DNA of 64,000 nucleotides from Lamellibrachia columna (GCA_963662155.1 OY759264.1:18177642-18241641); one strand, 5' to 3'; positions 53,660-64,000 are shown, counted from the stretch's first letter. Notes: generated by a model not told the origin, from the letters alone. Numbers and translations: made by a program.

Positions 53660-54673
53660 AGCCAACCCACGGAAGTCGTTAATCTGACAACGGGACAGTT
53701 TGTCAGCTAAAGTATTGTCACGATCCGGCACATGACGAGCTGTAAAGTTAACATTACAGCGCAAGCATGTCAACATCAACTTGCGAACTAAAACCATCAC
53801 ACAAGGCCTCATTATCTGTGAATAAACATACATTATTGTTAGCCCAAGAAACATCCCATAACTCCACAACTGCCACAATCGGATACAACTCCGGTACAGT
53901 AATGTTTAGTGCAAACGATGAACTGGGAGACCAACCAAAAGAACACTCTGGTCCACGCCCTGCTCCATAGCTTATGCCCCTAAAGCGTCTGTAAACAACT
54001 GCAGGTAGTCCCCAGTCATCAAGTTCTCATCCAAGAAGAAAGCCTTGCCATTAAAATCTGTCAGAAAATCCTGCCATGTTACCAGATGTGGCTTCACTTG
54101 CCTGGTCAGTCATATGTGGTAATGCAGTCTAGAAACACACAGAGTCAAGTCTATTAATCTCACAAGGAAAGCCCTCACTGGCACGATAACGGAGCATGCA
54201 AAATTCAACACCCCTACAGGGACTGCAGCTCTCTAAGCGTGACTTTCTGCTTCTCCAGAAATGGCTGCAGTAGCTATCTGCATTGTGTTAATTTGTCTTC
54301 GGGTAAACGGACCACCACACTCACTCCGTCCAAAGTGATACTCACCAATTGGAGTGCTGTCGCTTGACCCACGGTCTTTTCTGGTGTCAACGGGACTCCA
54401 GTTTGCTTACATAGGTCAATAAATACCGTCATATAACGTTCGCATATCACCAGGGAATCTGCCATAAACAAAGTCTTCAATTACATGCACCACGTTTGTT
54501 AATCCGAGTTTGTTCATTGCCACCCATTCTAATGCTGTACTGAACATTTCAAAGATCGAACATGCGCTCGCAACCTCCAATCGGTAACACAACTCCCCAG
54601 ACCACACATTTGCTCTTACTTTCTCGGGAACATGGGCTTGAAGGGACAATGTGGACATTACAAATTGGGACAC
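53660..54673 (-). pseudogene. DIRS-like element B, RT end and RNase H (right arm)
   Basis: Minus strand. 54416-54673 gives LCYRLEVASACSIFEMFSTA, LEWVAMNKLGLTNVVHVIED. 54274-54480 gives MADSLVICERYMTVFIDLCK, QTGVPLTPEKTVG. 53591-53878 gives LWSYGMFLGLTIMYVYSQIM and NFTARHVPDRDNTLADKLSR, with the RNase H aspartate restored compared with the left copy. The N-terminal RT and zinc finger are deleted. Confidence 0.75.
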
Positions 54674-54689
54674 CTTATCCTACGTTGCT

Positions 54690-54968
54690 CCCGGGAGATA
54701 ATTTACTGAATCCACGATACCTGTCCTACCGTTGGCAATGGGGGCCAACCATGCCACTGGCCAACGCCACCGGAGCCACGTCCTGATGACTCGTGGATGC
54801 AGTCGGGTCAGCGCCCTGACTGCTTGACGCCACAACCGATGATGCCCTTTGACCACCTGCTGATGCCGTTGCTGAAGCTGCAACATTGGGGAGAACAGAC
54901 TGCAACAGTTCACGCATCACACGCATCTCGTGATGGAGCCATTCTGTCGTATCAAGACGACCCTCCAC
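54690..54968 (-). pseudogene. DIRS-like element B, gag-like protein (right arm)
   Basis: Minus-strand frame MEGRLDTTEWLHHEMRVMRE, LLQSVLPNVAASATASAGGQ, matching the left-arm gag; upstream residues continue in a shifted frame to about 55130. The 3' end is joined by deletion to the RT (junction near 54600). Confidence 0.6.
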
Positions 54969-55164
54969 GGCAGCACCCCACTGACGACGGGCTGCTCGCG
55001 GACCGCCCGCTGTATCTAAGCGAGCCGTCTCATTGTGCTGTGCCGCTGTCGGATCAACGACATCCGTCCGGTGGAGTCGCCCTGCTACAACCGTGGCCCT
55101 CAGACGCTCCTACTGTCTGATTGGTGGCATCCTGTAACATCAACTGCACAATTTCACACTACCA

Positions 55165-55490
55165 GACCAAAGTCGGTCGACGCAAATTATCTCACATGCC
55201 ATAGTCGGCCAATATAAGTTAACTCGCATGCTATAGTCGGTCAATATAAATTATCTCACATGCCATACTCGGCCAACATAAGTTACATCACGTGGCATAA
55301 TCGGCCAATGTAAGTTATCTCACTTGCCATAGTCGGCCATTGTAAGTTATTTCACGGACCAGAGTCGGTCGGTTCATATAAGTAATCTCACAGATCAAAG
55401 TTGGTCGATGTAAACTATCTTCCAGTGCCATAGTCGGTCAGTATACATTAACTCACAGGCAATAGTCGGTCAGTGCGCGTTATCCAACAA
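55165..55490 (-). repeat. 32-bp tandem repeat (right arm)
   Basis: Reverse complement of the left array: units tgccatagtcggccaatata, agttatctcaca and variants with catactcggccaacataagt. About nine to ten units. Confidence 0.85.
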
Positions 55491-55837
55491 ACATGCCAGA
55501 CTATTCACACAAGTACAAAACAATTATAATGTACATACAAACCCAATCTAGGAGCCACAGCTCTCATCATCACTAAGTTTGCCGTAATCTTAGTAAGTTA
55601 AAACGTTATTATGACACCAAGACACGTCCTAGCCACCAGCTTCATTAGATCAAGAAACGTGCAACCTTACAGCAATGGCCCTGTGCCGATTTCACTGTCG
55701 TAAACACACTGATCCCTTCATGATACGAAACAATTTATAATTCACGAGATCGTTGAAATACACCCCATAGTTATGAAATAGTTGTCTTTGCACACGGCGG
55801 CAGTAATCTCAGTCCATGACAGCGGTATCGATTGAAT
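55491..55837. other. Arm noncoding sequence
   Basis: Counterpart of left 38730-39015; nothing recognised. Confidence 0.4.
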
Positions 55838-56071
55838 CTACCGGATTGGGGACGCCGGTAGGTGGCGCTGCTGGTATCGGTAGGATTTATTTGTGCTCCC
55901 CAATAGAATCTCATTTTCATAGAGGTACGTTCTCAGTAAGTCATAACTAGGGGACACCATACATAATTGCTTAGGGAATCTAAGTGACAGTACTTGATAT
56001 AATTTAGCAAAGCATATCAAACAAGAATATGAATCAAATAGCGATTCCAAATTCTTGCAAAATCCGGCCAT
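55838..56071 (-). CDS. Unknown frame conserved in both arms (right copy)
   Basis: An ATG at 56071 opens MAGFCKNLESLFDSYSCLIC, FAKLYQVLSLRFPKQLCMVS and ends after SYRYQQRHLPASPIR. Unlike the left copy it is uninterrupted. Leu/Cys/Phe-rich N-terminal half; no recognised domain. Function unknown. Confidence 0.3.
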   Translation of the reverse strand: MAGFCKNLESLFDSYSCLICFAKLYQVLSLRFPKQLCMVSPSYDLLRTYLYENEILLGSTNKSYRYQQRHLPASPIR

Positions 56072-56159
56072 CTTGACTGATGATGATGCTTGATGAGATA
56101 CTCCCTAAGCAGCTGATCTAAGAACATAGTAGAGCGAGTTTAGATATTGAGACAACAAG

Positions 56160-56350
56160 CTCTGTGAGGCGCACTGGGTTTTTCCATTTCCCTGTCTTTT
56201 ACTTCCCCTGGCATCAACACCAGATAGAAGGGACCAAGTTTTAGTGTCTCTTCCGAATGACACGGGCAAATTAGGGTGAACGAAATTGCTCAAGTTTCTA
56301 AACGGCAGCAGGTGGTTTTGAACCCAGGTTCCCTCGAACGAAAGTCCAAC
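56160..56350 (-). mobile_element. tRNA-derived SINE fused to the minisatellite (right arm)
   Basis: Minus strand: B-box region cctgggttcaaaaccacc (complement of about 56309-56330), body gtttagaaacttgagcaatt, tcgttcaccc and the tail-side ggaagtaaaagacagggaaa. The tRNA-like head is altered: the taggac that follows the A-box-like stretch in the left arm is replaced here by another minisatellite unit. Confidence 0.65.
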
Positions 56351-57153
56351 GCCCCACACACGACCATAGCGCCCCACACACGACTGCTGCGCCCCACCCA
56401 CACCACCGCGCCCCACACACGACCACCGCGTCCCACACACGACCATCGCGCCCCACGCACGACCACCGCGCCCCACACACGACCACCGCGTCCCACACAC
56501 GACCACCGCGTCCCACACACGACCATCGCGCCCCACGCACGACCACCGCGTCCCACACACGACCACAGCGCCGCACACACGACCATAGCGCCCCACACAC
56601 GACCATCGCGCCCCACGCACGACCACCGCGCCCCACACACGACCACCGCGTCCCACACACGACCATCGCGCCCCACGCACGACCACCGCGCCCCACACAC
56701 GACCACCGCGTCCCACACACGACCACCGCGTCCCACACACGACCATCGCGTCCCACACGCGACCACCGCGTCCCACACGACCACAGCGCCGCACACACGA
56801 CCACCGCGCCGCACACACGACCACCGCGCCCGACACACGACCACCGCGCCCCACACACGACCACCGCGCCGCACACACGACCACCGCGTCCCACCCACGA
56901 CCACCGCGCCCCACACACGACCACCGCGCCTCACACACGACCACCGCGTCCCACACTCGAGCATCGCGTCACACACACGACCACCGCGCCCCACACACGA
57001 CCACCGCGTCCCACACACGATCACCGCGCCCGACACACGACCACCGCGCCCCACACACGACCATCGCGCCCACACACGACCACCGCGCCCCACACACGAC
57101 CACCGCGTCCACACACACGACCATCGCGCCCCACACACGACCACCGCGCCCAA
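56350..57153 (-). repeat. 20-bp GC-rich minisatellite, ~40 copies (right arm)
   Basis: Units of about 20 bp (gaccaccgcgccccacacac with catcgcg, cgtccca and gcacg variants). It is open in several frames on both strands for up to 324 codons because no variant creates a stop; the predicted peptides (HTRPPRPTHDHR; RGGRVWGAVVVC) are repeats, not proteins. Twice the length of the left array. Variants alternate in short blocks (for example ccacgcac followed by ccacacac), suggesting higher-order units of 40-120 bp. Confidence 0.9.
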
Positions 57154-57640
57154 TGCGGTTGTATCCAATGTAAACAAACCACGCCCTGATCGAGCGAAAA
57201 TCAAATATACAACAAGGATTAAAGCCACAACTCACTTTATCTTGCACTGATTGATTAAAATATTTGTGATATGATAATATATGTGTGATAAATATTGTCG
57301 ACAAAACAGTGTACTTAGAATATTTAAATAACAATTTGACTTGTTGTTTCTGTCGTAACTGGGCTGAGCCGTAGAGTAGACGTTGTTGTCTGAACTTGTT
57401 TTCTTCTTCTTCCATTTAAGCTCGTAACTATGTTAGCCACATATAAATGTGGCTAGAGTATTTTCGAGCTGTGATCACTATTGCGTGGGAGCGGGTGACG
57501 TAGTGCCGGTTCGGGTCCGTGTAGGTCAGAATATGTCGCGTTTGCGTAGTTAGGCAATACATTAGTGCATGGACTATGATTTCTAATAATAAGGGCTGTA
57601 TAATTGTTCTATGTTGGCATGGTGAGAAGGCACTGTCTAA
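57154..57640. other. Arm noncoding, palindrome at ~57418-57470
   Basis: Counterpart of left 37280-37750; carries the agccacat/atgtggct palindrome. The MEEEENKFRQQRLLYGSAQL frame (ATG near 57415, minus) is present in both arms but runs straight into the minisatellite and is not protein-like. Confidence 0.45.
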
Positions 57641-57649
57641 ACCTTTCTA

Positions 57650-57800
57650 CTGACGGTTGGCCAACTAATTCTTGTGTGCTCTTGTTCCATAGTCTGATGG
57701 CGCTGGGAAGAATGAGAATTTGTAGGCGTCGACGCGGGTGAAAGTCTGGTAGAAGAGATAAGCGCTGCCTCTGGTGCGTGCCGGTGCGGCGGCGAGTGAC
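57650..57800 (-). pseudogene. LINE ORF2 C-terminal fragment (right arm)
   Basis: Minus strand; the same TFTRVDAYKFSFF/LPSAIRLWN-like ending as the left copy at 37120-37270. Confidence 0.6.
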
Positions 57801-58590
57801 TTCGTTGTCACATCAACCATTGTCGGTCTGACTGAGACTTAGTCTCAGACTTAGAGTCAGTTAGTACTTATTTGAGCTTAACCATAAGGTTTGGGTCCAA
57901 ACACATTTTAGTTAGGTGCACTCCAACATCCATTGCTACTACTAACATACTTTTTACTCAAGACGCCTAGATGCCAAATACTCCCCGGGGATGGAGATTT
58001 CTATATTTTTCATTGCACTTCACAAGCCTCTAGATACCCGGCAAATATTCCCATATATTTAAATTTAATATAGAAAGCACCCAGGAAGACCTTGAAAATA
58101 AGACACGAATAAGGTGTCTTTTATAAAATAATACAAAGAGTCTAGCCAAATAAAAAAGTACCCGAGGACTACGTCAACATCGAAACATCTTAGTCATTTG
58201 ATAGTATTCGCAGCAAATCAACATGTCAGATGAAACCAGAAAGGAAAGGAAAGACAGTGCAAAACAGTATTTATACAACCTGCGCCCCTTCCTGCTAATT
58301 GGGATGACGCTTAATTAGGCCAGCCTGGTTGCTTCGGAGCTTCCCATTGGTTAGTGGCGCTCGCGAAAATATTCTCGCAGGAAGAGAGTCTGAGAGCGGG
58401 TTTAACAAGTTACTTTTCTGCACTGCGCCAGACGAGCAACACCTACTTTACTTTCGTTCAACATTCAGTAAGAAAATTCGATTCTTCGATTCTATGTGGT
58501 AATTTTTCGTTTCGCGATTTCATATTCGACACGAGCCAGCCCAAATGAGAGCGAGGAGATCGAAAGCCAGAGGATCCGTCCGTGTTCGAT
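57801..58590. other. Element A leader region (right arm)
   Basis: Contains the tctgagactaagtctcag palindrome (about 57830-57858) and the region upstream of the gag ATG. Bases 58400-58590 are absent from the left arm. Confidence 0.4.
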
Positions 58591-58591
58591 C

Positions 58592-59166
58592 ATGTCGAAA
58601 CCTTCGGCGGCGCAGGAGCGGGCTAAGAACACTGAGAAGAGCTCTCCATGCGGTGCGCCCAATGAATCAACGCATGAGGCTCGAACCCCTGATGCACCAA
58701 ATCTGGGGGTACTCCTGGCCTCCATGTTGGCGAAGACGGATGAGAAGTTCGAGGCATTTCGTCGATAGCAGTCGCCGTCGCTGGCCCATCTTCCCAACCA
58801 GACTAGCAGCAGCCTGCCGCTGACGGTCCAACCTCACCAGCCAAGCAGGTGTGACAGCGAGCAAGAACAAGAAAACGTCACCTGCCATCACATGAACGGG
58901 CGTTGAATTGTTCTGACTCTGACTCCGAGTTCACTGACAGCGACTCCCCTGGTGAAGAAAATGAGAGACGAACCCACAAGAAAGCGAAGAGTCAGAGACC
59001 ATCAACATCAAGTACCAACAGTTTCGATACAGGTTGGGCACAGCTGGTGGATGAAATAACAGATAAGTTTAGAAAACGCGTACATGCACTGAGTCAGCGA
59101 CAATGCACTGAGTCGGTCTTCAGCAACTATGACCGGCCACGTTGTGCGGACGCCAATGAAACGTAA
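58592..59166 (+). pseudogene. DIRS-like element A, gag-like protein (right arm)
   Basis: An ATG at 58592 opens MSKPSAAQERAKNTEKSSPC, GAPNESTHEARTPDAPNLGV, LLASMLAKTDEKFEAFRR and hits TAG at 58766. Frameshifted, 58903-59166 continues SDSDSEFTDSDSPGEENERR, THKKAKSQRPSTSS, WAQLVDEITDKFRKRVHALS. Acidic Ser/Asp tract then basic patch. Two lesions. Confidence 0.7.
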
Positions 59167-59271
59167 CGTTTAGCAATTTCTGTTGCAGGGTTACGACAAC
59201 AAAGTAACTTCTTGAACTCACCACTGTTACCTTTCAAATACTAGATTCACTGTGTTAAACAACTGTTGACT

Positions 59272-59873
59272 TTGGGTAAAGGAACGTTCGTCGCTAAAGC
59301 TGATTTACAAGATGCAGTCCGCATTATTCCGGACTCCCCCTTTGACTATAGACTGTTAGGTTTCAAATCTCAGGTACTTAAGTTTTATGCCTTGCGATGG
59401 GCGTGAGCAATGCATGCCATACCTTTGAGCTACTGTCACAGGCCCTGCAATGGATAACCCAGCATAAGTTTCACAGCTCTAGTATGAGTCATATCCTTGA
59501 TGATTCATTTTTGTTTGGTAAGACACAGCCTGAATGCCATTCTAACCTGTCTCGCTTTCTTGAGCTCAGTCAAATGGCTAGCCCACCTATAAATCAATAT
59601 AAAGCAGTGCTCCCTTCCACAACAGTCACATTTCATGGAGTTGAAGTTGATACCATGAATCAAACATTGGCATTACCTCTGGACAAAGTGACATTTATTC
59701 GGCAGAAACTCTTAAACCTAGCCAAAAGGAAGATAGTCACCTTGAAAGAAATGCAATCCTTGGTTGGCTCCATCAATCTTGCATGCCGCGCCATAGCCCC
59801 AGGTCCCGCTTTCCTAAGACGCCTCATTGATTTGACTAAAGGCACGAGGAGAGCTAACCATTCGCTATATTGA
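59272..59873 (+). pseudogene. DIRS-like element A, reverse transcriptase (right arm)
   Basis: Starts GKGTFVAKADLQDAVRIIPD, SPFDYRLLGFKSQVLKF, frameshifts near 59395, then MGVSNACHTFELLSQALQWI, SSMSHILDDSFLFGKTQ (catalytic DD), VLPSTTVTFHGVEVDTMNQT and LKEMQSLVGSINLACRAIAP, GPAFLRRLIDLTKGTRRANH. This copy is not interrupted by the CR1-like LINE and shows the original target sequence. Confidence 0.85.
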
Positions 59874-59955
59874 GGGAAAGATCAACGTTGTTGCGGATCT
59901 TATTTTACGGTTGCAGGCCGAACACGCGCGCGTCGTCCAACCCAGCCTCATGTCC
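59854..59955 (+). pseudogene. DIRS-like element A, RNase H end (right arm, deleted)
   Basis: After HSLY a deletion joins directly to RYIEGKINVVADLILRLQAE, HARVVQPSL, the last part of RNase H. The TDAS half seen in the left arm and the recombinase N-terminal domain are missing, so the element lost about 350 and 570 bp here. Confidence 0.75.
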
Positions 59956-60111
59956 CTCATCATTAAATCGGTTCCTCTGTCCAAATGTTATTCCAACACT
60001 ATCATCTTGCATCGCGCAATATTCAGTCTGATGTTCTTTGGCTTTCGGATGGTAGATTATATCAAGATTTCTAAGGGTAATTGTGGGAACAGCTAGCCCC
60101 ATCACCTTTCC

Positions 60112-60485
60112 GTGTCCCAGTGTCGCATAAACCCTTTACGTCTGGTATTCCGTTCATACAAACATAGTGCCAGCCGTCCTTTCAACCTGGACGTTCTCCC
60201 AACAGGCAAAACAGCTAGTCCATATCGTCGGATGGTAGATTATATCAAGCTCAGTGGACATGAGCAGGGCTCTCTTTTCCAATATGCCAATAAGTTGCCA
60301 GTCCAAAAAAACTGCATTTGCTAAACACCTAAGTACAGTCATTGTTCACACGGACTTGTTTTCGTATAGGTGCAGCCACATGGGCAGCCAAGTCAGGTTT
60401 ATCTTCCGAACATATTAAAGCCATGGGACGCTGGCATTCTGACTCATACCGGAAATATATCCTAGTAGAGTCAATATCTAGCAAA
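60112..60485 (+). pseudogene. DIRS-like element A, tyrosine recombinase C-terminus (right arm)
   Basis: Begins SQCRINPLRLVFRSYKHSAS, RPFNLDVLPTGKTASPYRRM, YIKLSGHEQGSLFQYANKLP. After a frameshift near 60307 the catalytic end is clear: TCFRIGAATWAAKSGLSS, EHIKAMGRWHSDSYRKYILV, with the R of the H-x-x-R box, the GRW box and the nucleophilic Tyr. This is the best-preserved recombinase end in the window. Confidence 0.85.
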
Positions 60486-60540
60486 ACGTCCACATAAAGT
60501 CACTGGCCACACCCGACTAGATGCATGTACGGCTTCTGTT

Positions 60541-61230
60541 TCATGTCTGCACCGATCTGCGGAGTGTACGCCAGACCATATAGAATGTGGCAGTGGCGGT
60601 CACTCCCTCAAATGCAACAATGTTACGCGACAGCATATAAGGAACAACGTGTGGCAATGATGATCGTTCCCTCAGGTGCAACAACGTAACGAGACAGCAT
60701 CTACGGAGTGACACAGTGAGAATCCGTCGTCCCAGGGACAGCAACGAAGTATCTTACCCTCTGTTGGCGAAGGAATTGTTGTGAGGTGACTTGCCTCTTT
60801 GTTGACGGAAGGACGGTTTTGAGGCAACTTACCTTCCGTTGGCGGAGGGATGGTCGTGAAACGACTTATCCCTCGACGAGACATTGCTAATCCTTGGACG
60901 GATCCCACCTTTGGGGTGTACTATTGGTTAGCAAGCCGGACGTTGCCATCGGCAGTAGTTTGACTTTTGATTCCTATGAATCACATTTACATTAGGTAGT
61001 ATCTGGGACCTACTCCTTTACCATTTTCTGTGGCTTTGACCAAGAGCCGTGCAGCCCTTTCGTGGGGGTTGGGTCCCCATCCGCAAGCAGGTGGGACCTG
61101 TGGTATTATTACCCGCTGCTTTTGTGTGTAGTGAATAGTAAATAATCTAGCTGGTACTATGCTTGTGCAATCTGCACTGATGTATATCTTCCCTTGTAAT
61201 TCATATGCTGGAACCTTATGCAACAGAAGA
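60541..61230 (-). repeat. Arm-conserved block with tandem arrays (right arm)
   Basis: Counterpart of 28386-29105, with the ~40-bp (ccttccgttggcggagggat...) and ~80-bp (gatcgttccctcaggtgca...) arrays at about 60590-60890. Confidence 0.6.
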
Positions 61231-61235
61231 AAGTT

Positions 61236-61500
61236 TTTTTGATCAGAATGGCAATGGACATGTCGAAAATAAATAAAACAATTGACATTTTCAGGGACGA
61301 ATCCCTAGAAAAAAGGAAAAGGACCAAAAAAACCATTAAGGTCAAGGGCTTACCAGAAAACAAAGAAAAGGGGGCCAAGATCTAGTCAGTGAGCTCTTCA
61401 AAGACACAGGATGTCAACAGGTTGAAATTACAAACACAATGAGACTTGGAATCAAAAATGAGACCACTCAGGGTTTTTCAGGTACAAGAAACAAAGGATG
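61236..61500 (+). pseudogene. LINE ORF1-like fragment (right arm)
   Basis: Plus-strand reading MAMDMSKINKTIDIFRDESL, EKRKRTKKTIKVKGLPENKE, frameshift, then TQDVNRLKLQ. Same segment as 27462-27794, shortened at its N-terminus. Confidence 0.5.
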
Positions 61501-62099
61501 AAATACTGATAACATCTGTAAAAGTGTTCTTGTCCTACCCAAAAAGGTAAAGGTACGTTTGTCGCATTTCTGCGAATTGTTATGTGAACTATTTTCCTGG
61601 ATATAGTGATGTAAATGTTAGAGCGTATATATATGGATGGCATAAACAAGTTATGCAATTGTATCCAAGTGTAGTGTGGGAGCCCACATTGGAAGTTTAG
61701 TTAAGCGTGGGGCATGAACAGGTAATGCAATAATTGTACCCACGATGTTTAGCTTTAGGCGTGGTACATTATAGTTTTAAGGGGGTATTAATGTAATGGA
61801 ACAGTCCGTGTATTTTTTTGTAATTTTGATTGGCTGACGCCGACCTTTTGAAGGGGTAAGAAGGTTACCAGGCGATGGGTGTAAGACCCTAAGTAAAGTG
61901 TATTCGAGAGAGGTGCCAGAACATACAAATGCGGCAGTAAAGTTTCAACGGTGATGTCTGGCAAGGACGGGGAATCAGAGTGCGCGGACAACAGCAAAGT
62001 CGCAACCCCTCTACAGCTTCGCTCGCACTGACTACGGCGGGTGAAAAACCAGGCAACACGATGCCACGCATTGTTGACCGTCTGCGTTGGCCGTTTCTC
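61501..62099. other. Arm noncoding block (right arm)
   Basis: Counterpart of 26911-27461; nothing recognised. Confidence 0.4.
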
Positions 62100-62499
62100 G
62101 TCTCCACTACCTACTAATAACTGCCTGCGATACGTTCAGCTGTCTTCCCCGCGTGCGACACCAGTGCGTCCGCATGCACGTACGCCATCTCCACGACCTA
62201 TTGATGGCCGGCCTACTGAGCGTCCAGCCGACTGTTCATCCGTCTTCCCCGCGTACGACACCAGTGCGTCCGCGTGAGCCGTCGTCACGATACGTCACCG
62301 CCTCCTCGACCTATTGACGACCGGCCTACTGTGCATCCAGCCGACTGCGGGCTCGGCAACACTGCGGCCGAATGAGATCGTATCAAGGCTGAACACGCAC
62401 GCGGGTGAAGTATTGTTGACTTTGTGCGTCATAGTGTACGCTTCAGTGACTATCTTTGTTTTCGGAACAGTGTGTTATACATGTGCAGGTATGTAGCCA

Positions 62500-62587
62500 G
62501 GTACTCATTTATACAGCTAAGTGAACTGTAGGAATATGGGGTGAACGAAATTGCTAAAGCTTCGAAACGGCGGCAATAGGATTCAAA
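62500..62587 (-). mobile_element. SINE fragment cut by CR1-like insertion
   Basis: Minus strand: ggtttgaatcctattgccgc (B box at its start), cgtttcgaagctttagcaat, tcgttcacccca and gctgtataaatgagtacctg. It is the same body as at 8.87-9.18 kb and 17.96 kb. The tRNA-like 5' head is missing because CR1 sequence starts at about 62588. Confidence 0.65.
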
Positions 62588-64000
62588 CCCAAAATTACTA
62601 ATGGAAACAGTAGAACAAATCAGTATACCACTTGCAAGAGTATTCAACTTGTCATTAAAAGAGGGAGTTGTTCCGTTTGAATGGAAAGAAGCAAACATCA
62701 TACCATTATTTAAAAAGGGTTCGAGAAATAAGTCAGAGAATTACAGACCAGTGAGTTTAACGTCAGTGATTTGTAAATTATTAGAAAGGTTAATTAAAGA
62801 CCATATGGTGGACTTCCTCGTTAAGCATAAATTATTAAATTCATCTCAACATGGATTCCTTAAAGCGAGGTCATGCTTAACAAATATGTTATGTTTTTTG
62901 GAAGAAATCACTAAGTGGATAGACGTGGGATCGCCAGTAGATATTATCTACTTAGATTTTCAGAAAGCTTTTGACAAAGTGCCACATCAAAGATTACTAC
63001 TTAAATTAAAAGCCCATGGTATCGGGGATAGCATAACTGACTGGATAGAACAATGGCTGACTGACAGAAGACAACGAGTTGTAGTAGATGGAGAAGTTTC
63101 AAATTGGAAATCGGTTTTGAGTGGGGTACCTCAAGGATCAGTATTAGGACCTATATTATTCTTAATTTATATCAATGACTTGGACGACAGTATAACAAGT
63201 AACGTACTGAAATTTGCGGATGACACAAAACTGTTTAGAAAGGTTAATACTGATGGTGATAAACAACATTTACAAAACGATCTAGACAGATTAGTGAAAT
63301 GGTCTGAGAAATGGCAGATGTTGTTCGATTTTGGGAAATGTAAATGCCTACATACAGGACATAGGAACTTGAATGTAAACTATAAAATGGGAGATACTGT
63401 TCTGGGTACTACTGTAAAAGAAAAGGACTTAGGAGTTACAATAAGCGCTGATATGAAAGTTTCAGAGCAGTGTGGTATTGCAGCTTCAAAGGGTAATCAA
63501 ATTCTTGGATTGATTAGAAGAAACATAACATACAAGGGAAAAAAGTTAATTATACCTCTTTATAAAGCAATAGTTAGACCTCATTTAGAATACTGTATAC
63601 AAGCATGGAGACCATATCGTAAGAAGGATATAGATACGCTTGAACGCATACAAAGGAGAGCAACTAAAATGATTCCAGAACTGAGAGACCTTAGTTATGA
63701 AGAACGCCTGAAAGAATGTGGTTTAACAACTCTAGAGACAAGGAGGTTAAGAGGAGATCAGATTGAAGTCTTTAAGATATTGAATGGGTATGAAAATATT
63801 GATAGAAATATGTTTTTCTCACTCAAGAAGGATAGCAGAACTAGAGGACATGAGGTAAAATTAGTAAAGGATCAATGTCGATTGGACATCAGGAAGCACT
63901 CGTTCTCACAGAGGACAATAAATGAATGGAACAAATTGTCTACAGATTGTGTAACTGCTAGCAGCGTGAATATGTTTAAAAACAAGGTTGACACATATCT
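62588..64000 (+). mobile_element. CR1-like LINE, 5'-truncated copy with open RT frame
   Basis: Begins at the position equivalent to 33779 of the intact copy (aaaattactaatggaaacag) and runs to the window end with about 99% identity by eye. The frame is open throughout (at least 470 codons): LLMETVEQISIPLARVFN, YLDFQKAFDKVPHQ, SGVPQGSVLGP, FADDTKLF, and TGG at 63300 where the 34.49-kb copy has TGA. It lacks the endonuclease and N-terminal RT because of 5' truncation. The right edge is the window limit. Confidence 0.9.

Larger units (their letters stand above)
52312..62385 (-). repeat. Right arm of the giant inverted duplication
   Basis: Reverse-complement counterpart of 26625-43252 (anchors given there). 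About 10.07 kb. Relative to the left arm it lacks the CR1-like LINE, the left-arm segments about 29500-30060 and 27720-28410, and about 1.03 kb of element B (left 39895-40925), but has a minisatellite twice as long. These differences, plus scattered substitutions of about 8-10%, argue against a recent copy. Confidence 0.9.

Noticed and set aside
56276..57250. Long open frames (208-324 codons) on both strands, apparent Pro/His/Thr-rich or Arg/Gly/Val/Cys-rich repeat proteins
   Set aside because: They are translations of a 20-bp minisatellite that has no stop in most frames; frames on both strands overlap fully and the left-arm array gives the same artefact at half length.

Overview
This is a eukaryotic, AT-rich, intron-containing window from an animal genome, most likely a marine invertebrate. 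A lophotrochozoan such as a mollusc is my first guess; amphioxus or another invertebrate deuterostome cannot be excluded. That rests on three things read from the sequence: a split IRE1-like kinase gene with GT/AG introns, several families of metazoan retroelements (CR1-like, DIRS-like, Gypsy, tRNA-derived SINEs), and abundant TA microsatellites. Prokaryotic features are absent. Most open frames are decayed transposon genes or chance frames. The only convincing host-type coding sequence is a kinase/RNase exon series at 15.56-20.8 kb, with one THAP-domain exon (24.06 kb) and one RecQ-like helicase fragment (about 51 kb, minus strand) as weaker candidates.

Layout. 0-9 kb: small repeats, a LINE reverse-transcriptase remnant (1.3-2.1 kb), a TIR element with a second inverted repeat nested in it (3.5-4.15 kb), hAT-like and other MITEs, TA microsatellites and a tRNA-derived SINE. 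9.2-11.9 kb (minus): a LINE whose reverse transcriptase is interrupted by a piece of an unrelated CR1-like LINE. 12.4-14.95 kb (minus): a Gypsy-type element with the unusual order protease, integrase C-terminal domain, reverse transcriptase, and apparently no integrase core. 15.56-20.8 kb (plus): six exons of an IRE1/RNase L-like kinase with an in-frame TAG and a frameshift. 21.4-24.1 kb: two copies of a 0.44-kb TIR repeat, then a THAP exon. 25-26.3 kb (minus): a second Gypsy gag-protease remnant.

26.6-62.4 kb is the dominant structure: a very large inverted duplication. The left arm (about 26.62-43.25 kb) is matched, reversed and at roughly 90% identity by eye, by the right arm (about 52.31-62.39 kb), around a spacer of about 9 kb. 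Each arm holds the same order: a noncoding block with tandem repeats and a LINE ORF1-like fragment; a DIRS-like element A (tyrosine recombinase, RNase H, RT, gag); a LINE C-terminal fragment; a palindrome; a 20-bp GC-rich minisatellite fused to a tRNA-derived SINE; a small conserved frame; a 32-bp tandem array; and a second DIRS-like element B in the opposite orientation. The arms differ by deletions and by one nearly full-length, recent CR1-like LINE (30.56-35.31 kb), present only in the left arm. A nearly identical 5'-truncated CR1 copy lies just outside the right arm (62.59 kb to the window end). The spacer holds a decayed Arg/Ser-rich frame, a SINE tail, a helicase fragment and a third copy of the 0.44-kb TIR repeat.

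No part reads as a working operon-like system. The interest lies in the inverted composite of two divergent tyrosine-recombinase retroelements, in the minisatellite that looks like an expansion of a SINE promoter head, and in the Gypsy element with rearranged domains.
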